Part shown: positions 63,975-64,000 of the stretch, in pieces
Layout of the letters: every line of letters begins with the position of its first letter
Numbering within the stretch: the first letter of the stretch is position 1
NCBI RefSeq assembly: GCF_005080845.1
Contig: NZ_CP034858.1
Location: forward strand, 186,001 to 250,000
Direction of reading: 5' to 3'
DNA length: 64,000 nucleotides
From: Buchnera aphidicola (Rhopalosiphum padi)
GTDB taxonomy: Bacteria > Pseudomonadota > Gammaproteobacteria > Enterobacterales > Enterobacteriaceae
Made by a program: the position numbers and the translations under genes
The notes under the pieces: model-generated
The model's input: only the letters and a program-made list of their open reading frames with translations
Told to the model about the DNA's origin: nothing
Databases searched by the model: none

Positions 63975-64000
63975 AGTGGAATATACATGATATAAATGAA

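Noticed and set aside
1..64000. CRISPR arrays, insertion sequences, prophage or tRNA genes
   Set aside because: No regularly spaced repeats, transposase-like or phage-like proteins, or tRNA cloverleaf signatures were seen; the only tRNA-like end belongs to tmRNA.

Overview
The window reads as a continuous piece of the chromosome of Buchnera aphidicola, the obligate endosymbiont of aphids, or of a very close relative. The DNA is extremely AT-rich. Nearly every gene has a clear Escherichia coli counterpart of almost the same length, and local gene order is that of E. coli with genes deleted between survivors (for example sirB2 and kdsA after prmC, ubiG between gyrA and nrdA, recN between nadK and bamE, ftsQ between ddlB and ftsA). 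There are no insertion sequences, phage genes, CRISPR arrays or tRNA genes. Threonine (thrABC) and pantoate/pantothenate (panBC) synthesis are kept. The species call is inferred from gene content and order, not from a database search.

Layout: 1-7026 prfA (5' end cut by the window), prmC, sirB1, nadE, ackA-pta. 7036-13389 minus-strand yfaE, nrdB, nrdA, gyrA. 13665-22430 mixed small housekeeping genes (a DUF2076 protein, ahpC, ung, grpE, nadK, bamE, the tmRNA gene ssrA, grxD, rnt, sodA, pth, ychF). 22505-27194 thrABC behind an attenuator-like hairpin, then a 688-bp spacer. 27945-39278 hpt, panCB, dksA, truA, mrcB, secA, mutT, coaE, guaC. 39509-44871 the pyruvate dehydrogenase operon aceE-aceF-lpd. 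44959-48009 speD, speE, mtn and erpA. 48286-63974 the division and cell-wall (dcw) cluster on the minus strand, read from the right: rsmH, ftsL, ftsI, murE, murF, mraY, murD, ftsW, murG, murC, ddlB, ftsA, ftsZ.

The genes form coherent functions. Pyruvate is converted to acetyl-CoA (aceEF-lpd) and on to acetate (pta-ackA). Nucleotides are reduced or salvaged (nrdAB, hpt, guaC). NAD is made and phosphorylated (nadE, nadK). CoA synthesis is partly present (panB, panC, coaE). Spermidine is made and its methylthioadenosine by-product cleared (speD, speE, mtn). The dcw genes with mrcB give a lipid-linked peptidoglycan route with its polymerases and the FtsZ/FtsA ring.

The most striking signal is that six genes are interrupted at a run of 9 to 11 adenines in the coding strand and each becomes full length if exactly one A is added: yfaE, murC, ftsW, murF, murE and ftsL. 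Five of the six lie in the dcw cluster, and essential enzymes are among them. All six are in the same phase, so either one-base transcriptional slippage or -1 ribosomal frameshifting would restore them. Equally long A runs in prfA, ung, thrA and speE are in frame. Poly(A) slippage rescue is known in Buchnera and Blochmannia. The concentration in one pathway and the uniform phase are the parts worth testing, with homopolymer sequencing error as the main rival explanation.
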